From Anticarsia gemmatalis (taxonomy: Eukaryota > Arthropoda > Insecta > Lepidoptera > Erebidae), in NCBI RefSeq assembly GCF_050436995.1, contig NC_134749.1, positions 10,372,001-10,436,000 of the forward strand: a DNA stretch of 64,000 nucleotides, read 5' to 3'. The notes beneath the pieces are model-generated. The model saw nothing but the letters and a program-made list of their open reading frames with translations, ran no database searches and was not told the origin of the DNA. Shown piece by piece: positions 11,426-23,091 of this stretch (position 1 is its first letter; every line of letters starts with the position of its first letter). A program made the translations under genes and the position numbers.

Positions 11426-12407
11426 AGCTGTTATTGCCCAACAACAAATTAAACAACTACTGCTGCTTTCAAAACTGGTCCATTCGGACAAAGCCATTAT
11501 TTTATATTTATCTTGTTTTAATGGACAGTGCATAACTCAACGTCTGTTTAACATAATTGGGAATTGATGTTGACAGTCGGAAGATATCAAAATTTGTCAA
11601 GAGCCAAGTAACCAATTACATTAGCACACGAACTTGAAATTAACGACTCGGATGTGGGAACCTGTTTTCAAATATGTCGTGACTAGTTTTTTTATTGACC
11701 TATAGTTTATTATTGATATTGAACTTATTACTATCCTTGATGCACATAAGGCGCATAATATAAGGGGAATCGAAATTACTTAAGTACTTCATCATGCTTC
11801 ATGCACAGTCCCAATTCTACCTCTTCCCGAGCGTCTCTTTTTCTTTGCCCAGATGCATTTTTTCCGGGAAATACAATTTGATCCTAGCTTTGTTGGACTA
11901 TGGAGGAAAACAGAAATCAAATTTTAATTCTTATTGACTAAAACTGCAACTTTATATACTCACAAGTTGAAATTCTTTCGTACACCTTTTACCTAACCAA
12001 AAATTTAATCTGAATATTCCTTTTGAACTTAGTCTTGGTTCAAATTAATTTTAAATCTCCACTGTCTATTTTTAATCTCACTTGATTATGCATTCTCTTT
12101 CTAAGCAGCCAGTTACATAAAGTTTTTGGGCCGTAGTAACTCGAAGGCAAGATGTAATCGAGTGCTAACTTTGATTGATTACATTTCGAGTTCAGTTGGT
12201 AATGGACAGCAGTTTGAAATGTCTGTTCACTTTAAATACAGTTTGAATGTTCAATTGTTTTTGAATGAACCTGTCAAAGTATCCTGTTACTGACAAAGTA
12301 AGTTTTAATTCGAGTGAACGTTTGTTGTGTTTAAAAAATGTATTTTTAGTTGTGATTGATTGTAAAAGTTCCTTGTAACATAAGTAAATAATTATCACTT
12401 GTTATAA

Positions 12408-12575
12408 CGATGAAGAAAAACATCGTGACGCAGTCTGCCTTAGATTTCTCTGAAACAGTTGTTAAAAGAATGCAAGTCCCAATCCCAACCCGCACTTAGC
12501 CAGTATGGTAAGGTCATTGTTAAAATCCTCCTTCATTCCTAGAGGAGATTTTTGCCCAAAAATGGGTCTGTCATG
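12408..12575 (+). mobile_element. SINE family 2, degraded copy
   Basis: AAAAACATCGTGACG, then AATGCAAGTCCC, then AACCCGCACTTAGCCAGTAT and GGAGATTTTTGCCC are in the same order as the 28.35-kb copy. The central part is poorly conserved. Confidence 0.65.
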
Positions 12576-13681
12576 TTTCATATTTATCATAATCATATGC
12601 TTCTGAAAAAAATTACTTACTTAAGTTCTTTGGGATTGTTTGCTCATAAGATTTGACTTCAAGACATATTTTACTAGTCTCATTTTAAGTAAGATTGATC
12701 TTTGTCTCCAGATCATTTTAGATTTTTATAGTAGGGATTTAAGGGTAATAAAAGTAAGAACCTCTTTAAACCTCGTGAGGCTCAAAGTGACGCCTGAATA
12801 AACAGACAAAGGTCGTAAAGACGTTATTTTCATAACAACTTACGTTTTTATTACTAGGATAGTAAAGACACACACCCTTCAAACCGGTTCTAAAAGTAAA
12901 ATTCACCCTTTTGCTCACCTTTAGAAAAGTTTAAGGAATCGTTTGAGATAATATCTCTCTTACTTTATTAGTTACTATTGGACAATTGGTACAACATACA
13001 TACATAAAATTACAATTACAAATTACCATCTTCACATGAGAGTAAGCGGAGATCATTGATATTAGTAGATAGAAGCAACAAAGAAAATATGTTTATCTTC
13101 AGCGCACCGCACACACGCCATGCGTCTTGGAAATATTTTCACAAATATGTAGGTATCATAAGTAAGTAGTAGTAAAAAAAAAAAGTCCAGCATTAATTTA
13201 TTATCATTGAACAGTGAAACAATAAGCAGTAAATAAAACAAACTTCTAATCACTTTCCTTAATAAATTACTCAGTCTTAATACCGAAATCTTATAACAAA
13301 TAGCTCTAAAATAATCTCCTTAACAACCCAAACTGAGGTAAAGTATTTTATCTTCAACCGCCAAACTTGCGAACAGCTCGATGGAGAACATATCGCCGTT
13401 TACCAAGCCGCGTTCATTAAGAGTACAAACTTCCCGAATAATACGATCACAAGCATTTAAACAGATGAATTCAACGTTGGGAACATTAGGAATGCTTCAC
13501 ATAAGCGGGTCGGCATTAATCGGCCCAGCCGGCTGGTAAAATCAAATACATGTTGGGAAAAAATGCCGCGATGAATGTTTGAAAAAATGCCGCTCGATTT
13601 TGCCGCGCCTGAATGAAATGAAGTTGTGACGATTGGACCTAAAATAACTACCCGATCGGGATAATCCTATGGTAGTAGTTG
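12576..13681. other. Unique sequence, no gene recognised
   Basis: Nothing coding was seen. Bases 13370-13620 are richer in GC and CpG than the surroundings and contain no repeat known to me, so they could be conserved regulatory DNA. That cannot be shown here. Confidence 0.35.
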
Positions 13682-13800
13682 TTACGGTTTATGAGATACA
13701 TTTAACAGTAGTTTATCTATTCAATAGTGTCAAAACTCATATAAAAGAAAGCTATTGAATAGATAAACTACCACTAAATGTACTCAGAAACCGGGGGTAA
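13682..13800. mobile_element. Foldback MITE family A, copy 2
   Basis: Arms GTAGTTTATCTATTCAATAG and CTATTGAATAGATAAACTAC are perfect inverses, flanked by the weaker outer parts ATTTAACA / CCACTAAATG and ending CAGAAACCGGGGG. It is the same family as copies at 3.35, 28.06 and 31.69 kb. Confidence 0.78.
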
Positions 13801-13930
13801 GCCGAATACTGCCGAATAATTTGTTAAGCCGAATGAATAAGACTACCAGCATATCTTCTTACCGATTTTGTTGTCTGATAAATACTGCCGAACCGACAAT
13901 GCCGGCTATATGTGTGCATCAAGCCTTACA
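13801..13930 (-). mobile_element. MITE family C fragment
   Basis: The right end reads TATGTGTGCATCAAGCCTTA, the inverse of the family terminus TAAGGCTTGCTACACACAT. The interior around TACTGCCGAACCGACAATG is similar to the minus strand of 50.95-51.06 kb. The other terminus is absent, so it is partial. It directly follows a family A MITE. Confidence 0.6.
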
Positions 13931-14659
13931 AGTAAAGTTGAAGAGAAGTGCCTTGAGTACGCTTGTTGCCACAACTTTTGAAATTTCAGTTAACAATTTA
14001 TTACTGAAGTAATTCAAGAAACTTGTTGAAGACATTTTGTGGGAGATCGTCGCGTCTACTATTGCAAGGGGATTAAGTGTTCCTGCTCGCTTCACGGTGG
14101 AAGCTGTACCTCATTTTGTAAAGTCTTTACATTACTATTAAATATGTAGTATCAATTATACATAAATAGGACGGCCTAAAATTTGATGGGAAACTGTACA
14201 TCCCAGATTTTTATATTAGTACTCAAACACATTTCTTTATGCATACTCATGGAATGGCAATCGTGAGTTGCATTTTGATGTAGGTAAGGGTGACTATTTA
14301 CTAAATTAATAACATTATTTTAACATTTAAAATTGCTTAAGAACCACATTTTCGTAGCGTCTGAAATAATCAAACCAAGAAAAATATACCGGCTCAGTTA
14401 AGGAATTTTGATTTACATTTTTTCTTCTTCTACGAAATAAATACGCTTTCATCAAAACTCAATAAGTAAACACAATTTTATTTTACTTTCAAATGTTCCC
14501 TTCAAGTTATATTTATTCTAGAATCTGAGATTACTTCCTTTATAGCCTCAACTTTTATACTTTGCTTCAATCTATTAGATTTTATCTTTATTATTCCATT
14601 CAACGAAAGTTTTTAATCCGAACTTGGCAATTATTTCCAATTCTCTACAATTATTCGTC
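13931..14659. other. Unique sequence, no gene recognised
   Basis: AT-rich DNA with no repeat or coding signal recognised. Confidence 0.45.
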
Positions 14660-14835
14660 CCTTTACTTAGAAAATCGGGGCATTATCCGATAATGTTTGC
14701 GAAATCCAATCCCCGTTAACTGATATGTGACTAATGAACCGGGCACGGCTGGTTATCCGGGAATACGACCGGATACACGGATATCCTCCAAAGTAGATTA
14801 TCCCTTCACCCCTCTGCCTTAAGGATAAGTGTGCA
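14660..14835. promoter_or_regulatory. Cluster of TATCC/GGATA motifs
   Basis: Within about 170 bp there are at least six TATCC/GGATA cores, including ATTATCCGATAAT, GGTTATCCGG, ACCGGATACACGGATATCC, GATTATCCC and AAGGATAAG, some as palindromes. Such clustering of one core in unique DNA is the kind of layout seen in enhancers. No function is shown. Confidence 0.2.
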
Positions 14836-16878
14836 TTTGGATGTATCGGGTTTCTTTTGTTTTCTAGGTGTTTAATTACTCTAATGCGATTGTATTGTAA
14901 TGCAATAGTTAAAGGCACTCTGCGCTATACATAACATAATTACAGAACACTCTGTTTGTCTTCCTTTGTGATGTACAAGCACGCCAATTTCGCGTTTTTA
15001 TTAGCAAAACACAAGTTTTATATTTCACCCTCCAACATTGTAATGATGGTGAACCACACAAACATTGCAATTTGTTTGCGAACTTTGTAAATGCAAATCT
15101 AATTACAAAGTAAGATATTTTCTCGAATTGTCAACACGTACAGGAAGAGAACGCGGCACAAGTTATCAATTCCGTTTCTCTCGGCTCAGAGGAACTTTGG
15201 GCCTACATCAAAAGAGTCTAATTTTGAACTTGATATTGAGTTGTCGTCTTACGGCGCCAGTCGGCAGTAGTCGGCAGTGCGCGGGTGCACCGTTACAGTG
15301 CCGCCAACCGACCGGTTCCAGCGAAATTTAATAAAGTCTTCGCGTTTTACGATACGAATCGTAAAACTTTTGTGACTGCACTACAAGTAAAATGTTTCGG
15401 ATTTTACGACGCAACTCTTTCTTGAATTGGCTATAATTTTATTGCTTTAGATTAAGATGTTACTGTATTTTTGATAATGTTATACAAGAGGTTTGGTCGC
15501 GTATAATTTTTCGATAAGCTAAATAAAATAACTTCATTTGGTTTAAAGATAGTCGAGTTTTTACGAGTCAATATTTGAATAATGGAAGTAACTGATACGT
15601 TGTATGGTCAGTCTCAGTTCAATATACATACAAAAACATACAAAAATTATGTGTATTAAAAATTCATTCTCCCACTAAACTCATTGAAAGGAGTGGCGAA
15701 TTTTTTATCAATGTCGTTCTCAGTTCCCGCGGGAGGGGTAGACGTGAGCTTTATACATATCGGGTGTACGGTCGTCTGTCCCGGCATAATTCAAATTAAG
15801 TCTCATGACAGGAGGGTCGTGGACAAAAGTACCAGGAGGGTAGAAAGTGTTTGGAGGTGCCTCTGCGTTTGTATAATTTGTCTCTTTAACATTACGTCAA
15901 GTTGGAGTTTCTAGTGTTAAGTGTTTTGCTTTAATGATGTTTGTATTTGATGAATATTTTATTTCGTAACTGAATGTATTCATAGAAGAATTCTCCGTTT
16001 TAAAAGCTCTTTAAAAAGCATACAGAACAAAATATTTGAACAGGAATCATTGATCTTCTTCTTCTAAGTTTTTATTCTCAATATTGCGCGTATGTCCGGT
16101 GCTGATAGGGGTCCCCTCGCCCCCTTCAAATTGGAATCAAAAACCGTCGGACTGGGTACACAATTTACACCCTATCCTTCTCACTCCTTGGGGAGCTCTC
16201 TTGGTAGATTACAAGCGTGACCGTGTGATACATTTGTATTGTAATTGTCTTTTACAAAACGCCTATAAATACATATTACTTACAACCCTTTTAAATCTTT
16301 GTAATATAACGACTGTAGGCAACGATTTTGTTTGTAATAAAAGTCATTAGTATGTATTGTGTTTTTTGACATTCAATAAAGATGAAAACCTCCTCTCTTA
16401 TTTAAAGTCGGTTAAAAATAGGGTTGAGTAGAACTCATTAGCTCTGACAGCTAGTCCTAAGTGCTTTCGTTTTTCACGAGTGATGGCTTCTAGTGTTAAC
16501 CTCCCCTTGTGATTGACATTGCACTTATTTTGCAGTGTACAAGGCAGTGTGGGTGGTTAGAATAGGTTTAGGCGATAAGCGGACCCGACAGACACTAACT
16601 TGAAGCGCTATATTTTTACCAGCAGCTATCATCGTATTTCATTATATTAAGACAAAACCTCAGGTAATCTCTACAAGTATTATACTTAATGTTAATCAAT
16701 CACTTGAGCAGAGCTATGGGAATCAGCTAGTGATTTATGATTCAAATCTTGTGGATTACCTTGACTTTGTAAAAACTACATGAATTTTCATTCCGTAGTT
16801 TTTCAATTAATTGTGAAAGCATTGAAAGGCAGCTTTAACATTTTGGGATGATGATTTTTCGCTCAATTTTATTAAACA
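14836..16878. other. Unique sequence, no gene recognised
   Basis: Open frames of 76-88 codons occur (15065-15331, 15684-15914, 16084-16350, all plus), none with a recognised domain. The 15.07-15.33 kb and 15.68-15.85 kb parts are more GC-rich than their surroundings but match no repeat in this window. Confidence 0.35.
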
Positions 16879-17091
16879 CTAGCTTTTACCCGCGACTTCG
16901 TCCGCCACCTGAATTTTCCCATGGGAATGCGTCATTTTCCCGGGGTAAAAAGTAGCCTATATCCTTTCTCTGGTATCGAAATATCTCCATACCAAATTTC
17001 ATACAAATTGGTTCTGTAGTTTAGGCGTGATTGAGTAACGGACAGACAGACAGACAGAGTTACTTTCGCATTTATAATATTATAGTATGGA
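16879..17091 (-). mobile_element. Non-autonomous Helitron-like element, copy 3
   Basis: Plus-strand left end CTAGCTTTTACCCGCGACTT is preceded by A (16878). The interior has CCATACCAAATTTCATACAA, then a short GACA array and GAGTTACTTTCGCATTTATA. The right end GA at 17090-17091 is followed by T. Compared with copies 1 and 2, the CTAG-proximal 25 bp are of a different subfamily (ACTTCGTCCGC) while the TC-end is shared. Confidence 0.78.
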
Positions 17092-17553
17092 TTGATAAAA
17101 CCGCAATACCAATTTCTTCACAAACCTCGACGGATCCTCTTATCGTGCACTATCCAGTCAATAACGTAATTAGTGCAGCACTCCAGATCCCTCGTTCAGT
17201 ATTTCATTACTCCACGTCCGTGTTGATAGTCATCGGGAATGCGTCGGCCGCGTCTCGCAAATGGAATAGATAATACTCGTCTAATAGCCTGTACTTCTAT
17301 TATAATTACCAGTGTAATGTACTTACGCTAATAGTCTTACTAATAAATGCAGTGTAAGATGTGATTAGTTACGGTTTTTTGTCTTTTTCACTCATATGCA
17401 GTTTCAAAACTGATTGAGAGTGACAAAACACTAATTAAAGCGTACACGAGGTTTTTTATAAAGCAGTTGGGATGGGTTTGAGTGATAATAACTATATTTG
17501 TACCTATATTGCGAAATTATGAGATAATAAAAAGATTTTTAGGTTGACTACAG
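17092..17553. other. Unique sequence with one shared 60-bp segment
   Basis: Bases about 17391-17455 (CAGTTTCAAAACTGATTGAG then AGTGACAAAACACTAATTA) match 37118-37188, so they are a piece of an interspersed repeat. The rest is unrecognised. Confidence 0.45.
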
Positions 17554-17581
17554 TTAGTGTAACCTGCGCCGAAACGTCAAG
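17554..17581 (+). repeat. Short repeat with GCCGAAACGTCAAG
   Basis: TTAGTGTAACCTGCGCCGAA followed by ACGTCAAG occurs here, almost identically on the minus strand at 46736-46763, and in part at 33509-33524. It resembles the conserved tail of a lepidopteran LINE, but the family is not certain. Confidence 0.5.
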
Positions 17582-19920
17582 AAATCTAAGGTTGTTAAGC
17601 AGTAGTAGAACTAAGAGTTAGCTTAAAGTATTCAATGAAAATTGGTTAAAAATTATTTGGAAAAATAATTGCCAGAGTACTATGCCAAAGACATTCGTTT
17701 TCATTATGAAATGAAAACATCCTGTACCGACTGGAAAATGAAATGCCAGAAACTATAACAAGCTAGCTCCAAGTATCCTTTTCAAGGTACCTCATAAAAC
17801 AAAGCTTTATAACTTTAATATAGCTTTTATTACATCCAGGTTTTAAAGCAAAATAATTCAGTCAAAACCTTTTTTAATCTAGATTCAGGTAACGATCGTA
17901 TCTTAAACAATGGCCGACCGAATCCCGGTGTTGCCAAAACTCATAAATAGTCAAACGTATCTGGACATTGTAGGCACATAACGGCCATATCACATAAATA
18001 TTAGGTCCCCACAATACAGTTTAATCTACATTGTTCCGTTTTATAAAGGGTCATGTACAGACTTATGTGGAATAATAACGATTTTCACTGCTCGTACAAA
18101 ATGAGTTTGAAAATTTAGGAATTTACCTGAAGTTTATTGTAATCTATAATTTAATCTTTTTGAAGTACTTCTTTTGGATTAATTTGTCGCAATTAAATTT
18201 GTCGACATCTAGTCTTTAATAAATTAAAATAAATTAGGATTTCGTCTAGCTTAAAGGAAAACTTATAATGAGTAATTCTTTTGCAATTTTTACGTCCACA
18301 GAATTTATAATATCTACTTTAGTTATAGTTTAGTACAGAAATTATTGAAGTAGACTTTAAGCTGCCTATAAACTATTTCGCTAAGGACACATAAGGCGAT
18401 ACTAACCAACTACCATTATCATAACATGGAGTTTATAGGTACAGTTTTGACGACTTCTACGAGGTACGTTATATAACTATTCAGAGGGACCCGGCTTATT
18501 TGTCTCACAGGTCACATAATATATGGGTTTCTAAGATTATGGAAATTATAACGACCATTTCCGAGTACAGACGTGTTTATGTTTAAAATAATTTATGATG
18601 TAGTACACAAGAATCCAATTACACAAGAAACCATGTATTTTTAAGTAACATGTTAATTTTTTAATAACACATCGTCTCGGCTTACTTAATGAACTTTATC
18701 CGAGCTTAATCCAATCACGTTACAAGCTTGACATCCAATTAAAACGTTCGATGACAAATCATTAATACGCCCGTGTAAATAAGAGAATAAGGACGACAAT
18801 GACAGCTATGAATTATTCATTGATGGCTCGCTTCAGCCTGCACGCAGAGATTTCGCTACCGAGGGCGCAACCCCTACAGCCGCATTTTTTTCACTCGTCA
18901 CATTGCGGAGTGGTTCGTTGACGAAGCGATTTTAATTAACGGATTGCAAACTGATGTCCAAACTCAAGTATTTTCATGTTTTTCGTTCTGCAACTGTATT
19001 CTGTTTTTCTGAAGTGCCTTTAGCTAGATTAAGCGGAGTTTTTTAGTACAACTGAAGTGTTGAGTATTTTAGCGGTAAATTAATGGGGCGTGCTTGAAAC
19101 AGACTCCGAGAAAGACAGAGAGTACTTCGAAATGGATTTTGATATTTGACTAGAAGTTTTTGAAGATGACTCTTGACGTTTACAACGAGGGGAACAAAAC
19201 GTAAGGGAAGATTTTGAAGAAAAACATTTCGAACTTTTTATGGGCTGACAACAATATTGCCAAAAGAAGGAAATCTATTTATCTAAAAACAAGCTTCTAT
19301 CCTGCAGTGGAAAAAATTTTGTATAGTAAAAACAAACAAAATTATAGGTCTTATTGGAAAAACGACATGTACAAAGAATGTTTCATCATATTTTACTTGA
19401 AAACCATAATCAAAGTTTCCATAGTTTTTCTTATTTTGACATAGATTGCATCAATTTTAGAAAAATACTTTGCTGATTACATCAATAAACAAGGCACTAA
19501 GTGCTTAAGCGTTTGCTACTAAGCCTTAGCTTACATTCTAACCTTGGTCTCGAATATTAATGGTTGTCGGAGGATCTCACGTCATTTCACCGTACACCTA
19601 ATTAATCAGGACCCTTCTCACGCGCACGATTAGTCTTTCTCTGTCACACGTAATGATATGGAGCGGGATATCAATAGGATTCAATTTATTACGTCCACCT
19701 ATGAGAACGGGGTTCTTACTTCCGCTACGTTACTTTGAAATAGTTTTAGACTTTATTTTATGAGCTTTTTTGTTTATTGTCCAGGTGTTTCATGTCAGTT
19801 ATGGTTTTTCCTTCTCTCATTATGAAACCTGTGACCAGCAGTAGCATAGGATGTTTTTTCTTTCGCTATGAAATTTTATTTTGATTTAAGTTAGCATTGA
19901 TTTTTTAGTTTTCTCTGTTA
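17582..19920. other. Unique sequence, no gene recognised
   Basis: AT-rich DNA. The open frame 19214-19444 (76 codons, plus) is lysine/asparagine-rich, as chance frames in AT-rich DNA tend to be. The part 18660-18960 is listed separately as possible regulatory DNA. Confidence 0.4.
18660..18960. promoter_or_regulatory. Possible conserved non-coding element
   Basis: This repeat-free stretch mixes homeodomain-type TAAT/ATTA cores (for example CCAATTAAAACG, AATCATTAATACG, TTTTAATTAACGG) with a GC-richer centre (GCTTCAGCCTGCACGCAG, CTACCGAGGGCGCAACC). The composition contrasts with the neutral-looking AT-rich flanks. The function is purely a guess and rests on cross-species conservation that I cannot test. 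Confidence 0.15.
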
Positions 19921-20034
19921 TCTATACTTATAATAAATCTGTAGAGAGGTCAATTCTGTACATTGAATATATTTAAAAAAAAAACAATGTTTAGTAACGG
20001 ATACTGATACCGAATCTGCAATTTATAATTTTCT

Positions 20035-20116
<82 letters not shown>

Positions 20117-21153
20117 CTCCGTCTGTATGTGTCGCTATCACGTAAAAACTACCGAATAGAATGCACTGAAATTTGGTGTATGCATAGAATAAGTAGTGGA
20201 GCAATTTCTAGGATACTTTTTATAGCATAAAATTTCAAAGATTTTTAGAAAATTGAAAAAAATACGTAAAAATCGTTTGAACCTGCGTTTCCCTATAGAG
20301 ACCATAGATGGCTTTACAATCCATTTCACAACATTCGCATAAAGTTAACGCGGCGCCCGCCGTATCGATACCTGTTGTTCGCACCAACCAATAGATGGCG
20401 TTATAGTCCGCAACAAAGCATGTTTTTTCTAATTAATTTATTTTAATGGCTTTATTGTAAAAAAATACCTTTGAAACATGCTATACATTTATAAGATTTT
20501 AAAACATAAATGTTGTATGATATATTACACAAAAATGTTGGTTTACGTGGGTCCGGTGCGGTCGGGATATCCTAGATGGCAAATCGAGTAATTTCGTTTG
20601 TTGTCGTTGTTCGTCGCAACTAACAGATGGCGTTGTTGTTCGAAACACATAACCAAATTAATTGGTTGGTTGCATTTTGGAAATAAATTGGATAGCTATG
20701 AAACAGACTATGTGGTAAGTTTTAAAAAATAAACAACGGATGATATATAAAAAATAATTACGGGTTACGCGGTTTCGGACGTATCATCGCAAGTATACAT
20801 TATTACGCGTGTGAAGAGCTCCGGCGCAGATAGGTCTGTCTGTAGCTATAATAATATTCTGAATCCAGACGGGTAAGCAATGGTCAGTCTATAATAAGGT
20901 ATTATATTTTACACTGTAAACTGGTACGGATACAGACGAGAGCGGAAAAGAAGGTAACCACAGGAAATCAGGCCTACCTGAGCCTGTGTCACATTGTGTG
21001 CCCTTCGGGTCCGCTTCGTAAATAACCATTAGATGACAAAAGAGTTGTTAGCATTTTTATGTGTAGGTGTATCGAGCGCTTCGCAATTCGCTTGCTCAAA
21101 CGAATAAGCAACAGTACGAAATTCACGCGAGCGGAGCCGCACGGGTCAGCTAG
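19921..21153 (+). mobile_element. Complete non-autonomous Helitron-like element, 1.23 kb
   Basis: It starts TCTATACTTATAATAAATC directly after A, and ends GCGGAGCCGCACGGGTCAGC TAG directly before T (21154). A GCGG-AG-CCGC hairpin lies nine bases before CTAG. The GGGTCAGCTAG end is shared with the copies at 1.5, 6.7 and 7.9 kb. It holds a long TCTG array and no open frame of note, so there is no Rep/helicase gene and it must depend on an autonomous element. It is the longest member in the window. Confidence 0.8.
20035..20116. repeat. (TCTG)20 microsatellite
   Basis: An uninterrupted TCTG array of 82 bp lies inside the 1.23-kb Helitron-like element. It gives rise to a spurious Thr-Asp-Arg-Gln repeat frame on the minus strand. 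Confidence 0.95.
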
Positions 21154-21429
21154 TAAAACTAAAGAATTAAAGTCAAGTCAAAATAAAGCTCTTTCTCAAT
21201 CAACACATGGCTTTTCTATACTTACACTTTGCATGTAATACAGTTCAGGCTTACGTGTAAGCCGTTTCCCAGCTGACGTAAAACACACTGACAGTACGCG
21301 TTGGTGTTTGTAAAGTTCCGAGATGTTCGAAGATATTCCAAGTCAATATGTAACTACAGAACTTCGAACCGGCTTCCATTGCGAGAGAAGCTAATACCGT
21401 TTGATGAATGTAAATGTTAATATCGTAGA

Positions 21430-21520
21430 CTAGCTCTTACTCGCTACTCCGTCCACGTGGACTCTAGCTGTTGTCAAGGACAAAACAACTATTTTTCTGG
21501 GCATAGGACATAAGCAGAAT
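21430..21520 (-). mobile_element. Degraded Helitron-like 3' end
   Basis: CTAGCTCTTACTCGCTACTCC then GTCCACGTGG resembles the CTAGCTTTTACCCGCGACTTC-type terminus of copy 3, preceded by A. No TC-end was found, so it is a fragment and its right limit is approximate. Confidence 0.45.
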
Positions 21521-21559
21521 AGATTTACAATATACTATTTTTTGAGCCTAGCCTTACTT

Positions 21560-21854
21560 CCAAACTATGTTGGTGTCGGCCTCCAGTCTCACCCGATGCA
21601 GCTGGGTATCAGTTTTATACATGGAGCGACATATTCATATGGTTATAACACGATACCCTTCGGTGAGGCTTGTTATCAGACTTTCAAGCTTCTGATTACT
21701 GTGACTACTCTGAAAATGACAGCTGGAACCCACAATTGAAAGTGCCTTCCGAAACACGGTGGAACTAGATATGTGTAAGATGGTCACCCATCCACAGAAC
21801 AAACTCGGCAAGCGTAGCTTAATCTCAGGGATCGATTCGCGCGGCTTTTGTTAA
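21560..21854 (+). repeat. Interspersed repeat G, copy 1
   Basis: Bases 21712-21854 are clearly similar to 60891-61036: GAAAATGACAGCTGGAACCC, GTGCCTTCCGAAACAC, CATCCACAGAAC and GATCGATTCGCGCGGCTTTT occur in the same order and orientation. The upstream part (21560-21711) is present only here. It is probably a remnant of a lepidopteran retroelement. The class is not assigned. Confidence 0.65.
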
Positions 21855-23046
21855 ATCACGATATACTTTACAGTTTATAAATCAGCCTGATTCATTTTGC
21901 TACTTAAACTAAGATTGTCAGTCTATTAAAGCATAAACTACAATCTTGTTCTCAGATTATGAAACAGTACGTCGTCCTATCCTGGTTAGACTGCCAATCA
22001 TCTGACGGATTGCCAAACAACAAACCGTTATAATAGCTCAAAATTATCAATCACGGACCAAACTATCTGTCGAGTCTGCTATCTGAGATAGGCCATTATT
22101 ACATGAAGTATATTATCGATAGATTACGGTACAGGTTCTCAGTATTTCTATGTTTATCTCGACGATTTGTGAGCTACGACTATATCTTACATCGGACTGC
22201 TTTACTAGATGTCCGGTGTTATTTGAACGCGTGAAATATTGTGATTGTTCCGTATTCTACCTCAATTGCTATCGTTTTATTTATTCGTGTTTTTTCTGTG
22301 TATATATTTTCAGTTTGTTTTTTATCCTGTTTTATATTTTGTTTTTATATAAAGGTGAACTGTTGTCGAATATTTTGCTTGCTTTCCTTCCAGAAATTTA
22401 ATTTAAAATATGGTAATATTGCAGAAATACGTAATCCGTGTATAGAACATATTTGGAAGGAGCGTTTTCCTCAATAGACGCCTCGGAAATTTCGAAGTAT
22501 AAACAAGCCTCATTTCCTTTATCTCGGTGTATCTCGAATTCCTAATAAACCGTGTAAAATATGTTCGTCTTATGTAAAATGAGAAGTTTTTGTAATGAAG
22601 ATATTTTAAGTAACATTATCTTAATAGGTCCTTTGAATTTAAACCTTAATCGTGGCGGTCGTGTTCCCATGGATAGGGTTTCTTATCCAAAGATTAAGAC
22701 ATTAGAATGTATCCATATCTTTATTATAATCTATACGTCGGACAGAGCGCGCTATTAAGCCTGACATTGTATAATACTATGTTCAGAAATTCCGCGCGCT
22801 CTATTCCACGTAGACTTCCAAAGGCGTAGACCAGTTTTGTAATCGTTATTTAATAGCTATTGTTGGCTATGTTGGTTTAAGAATTCCACCTATTTTAAAG
22901 CCGAACTGTTGTATATTATAGAATACCAGTTTTTTATTTAGTTTGTTTAATATTAGATATGAATTTATAATGCATATCTTGAGTGTCAAGATGGTTAATG
23001 GGATTCTATGTGTCATAAAAATACATATTTGTCTATTTTGTTGCAG
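21855..23046. other. Unique sequence, no gene recognised
   Basis: Overlapping plus frames around 22150-22480 are Phe/Ile/Cys-rich, reflecting T-rich DNA, and contain no domain. Confidence 0.4.
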
Positions 23047-23091
23047 ATCGTTTTGGAGATTAAGCTACAAAACTAGCCAAACGGGTCCGAG
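23047..23091 (+). CDS. Possible 45-bp internal exon
   Basis: A good acceptor (TTTGTCTATTTTGTTGCAG, ending 23046) is followed by 45 bp and a strong donor (GAG|GTAGGT at 23092). Only the frame starting after one base is open, giving SFWRLSYKTSQTGP. The other two frames hit stops. The length is a multiple of three, so inclusion or skipping would keep the reading frame. No protein family was recognised. It could equally be a chance pairing of splice-like signals. Confidence 0.22.

Noticed and set aside
13821..14012. Frame whose peptide resembles one at 50894-51109 on the minus strand
   Set aside because: The similarity comes from both lying on copies of the family C MITE. Neither has other coding evidence.
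16510..16565. Exon after the acceptor-like CTTATTTTGCAG
   Set aside because: The following frames are short and no convincing donor follows.
19950..20204. 84-codon minus frame with TDRQ repeats
   Set aside because: It is a translation of the TCTG microsatellite inside a Helitron.
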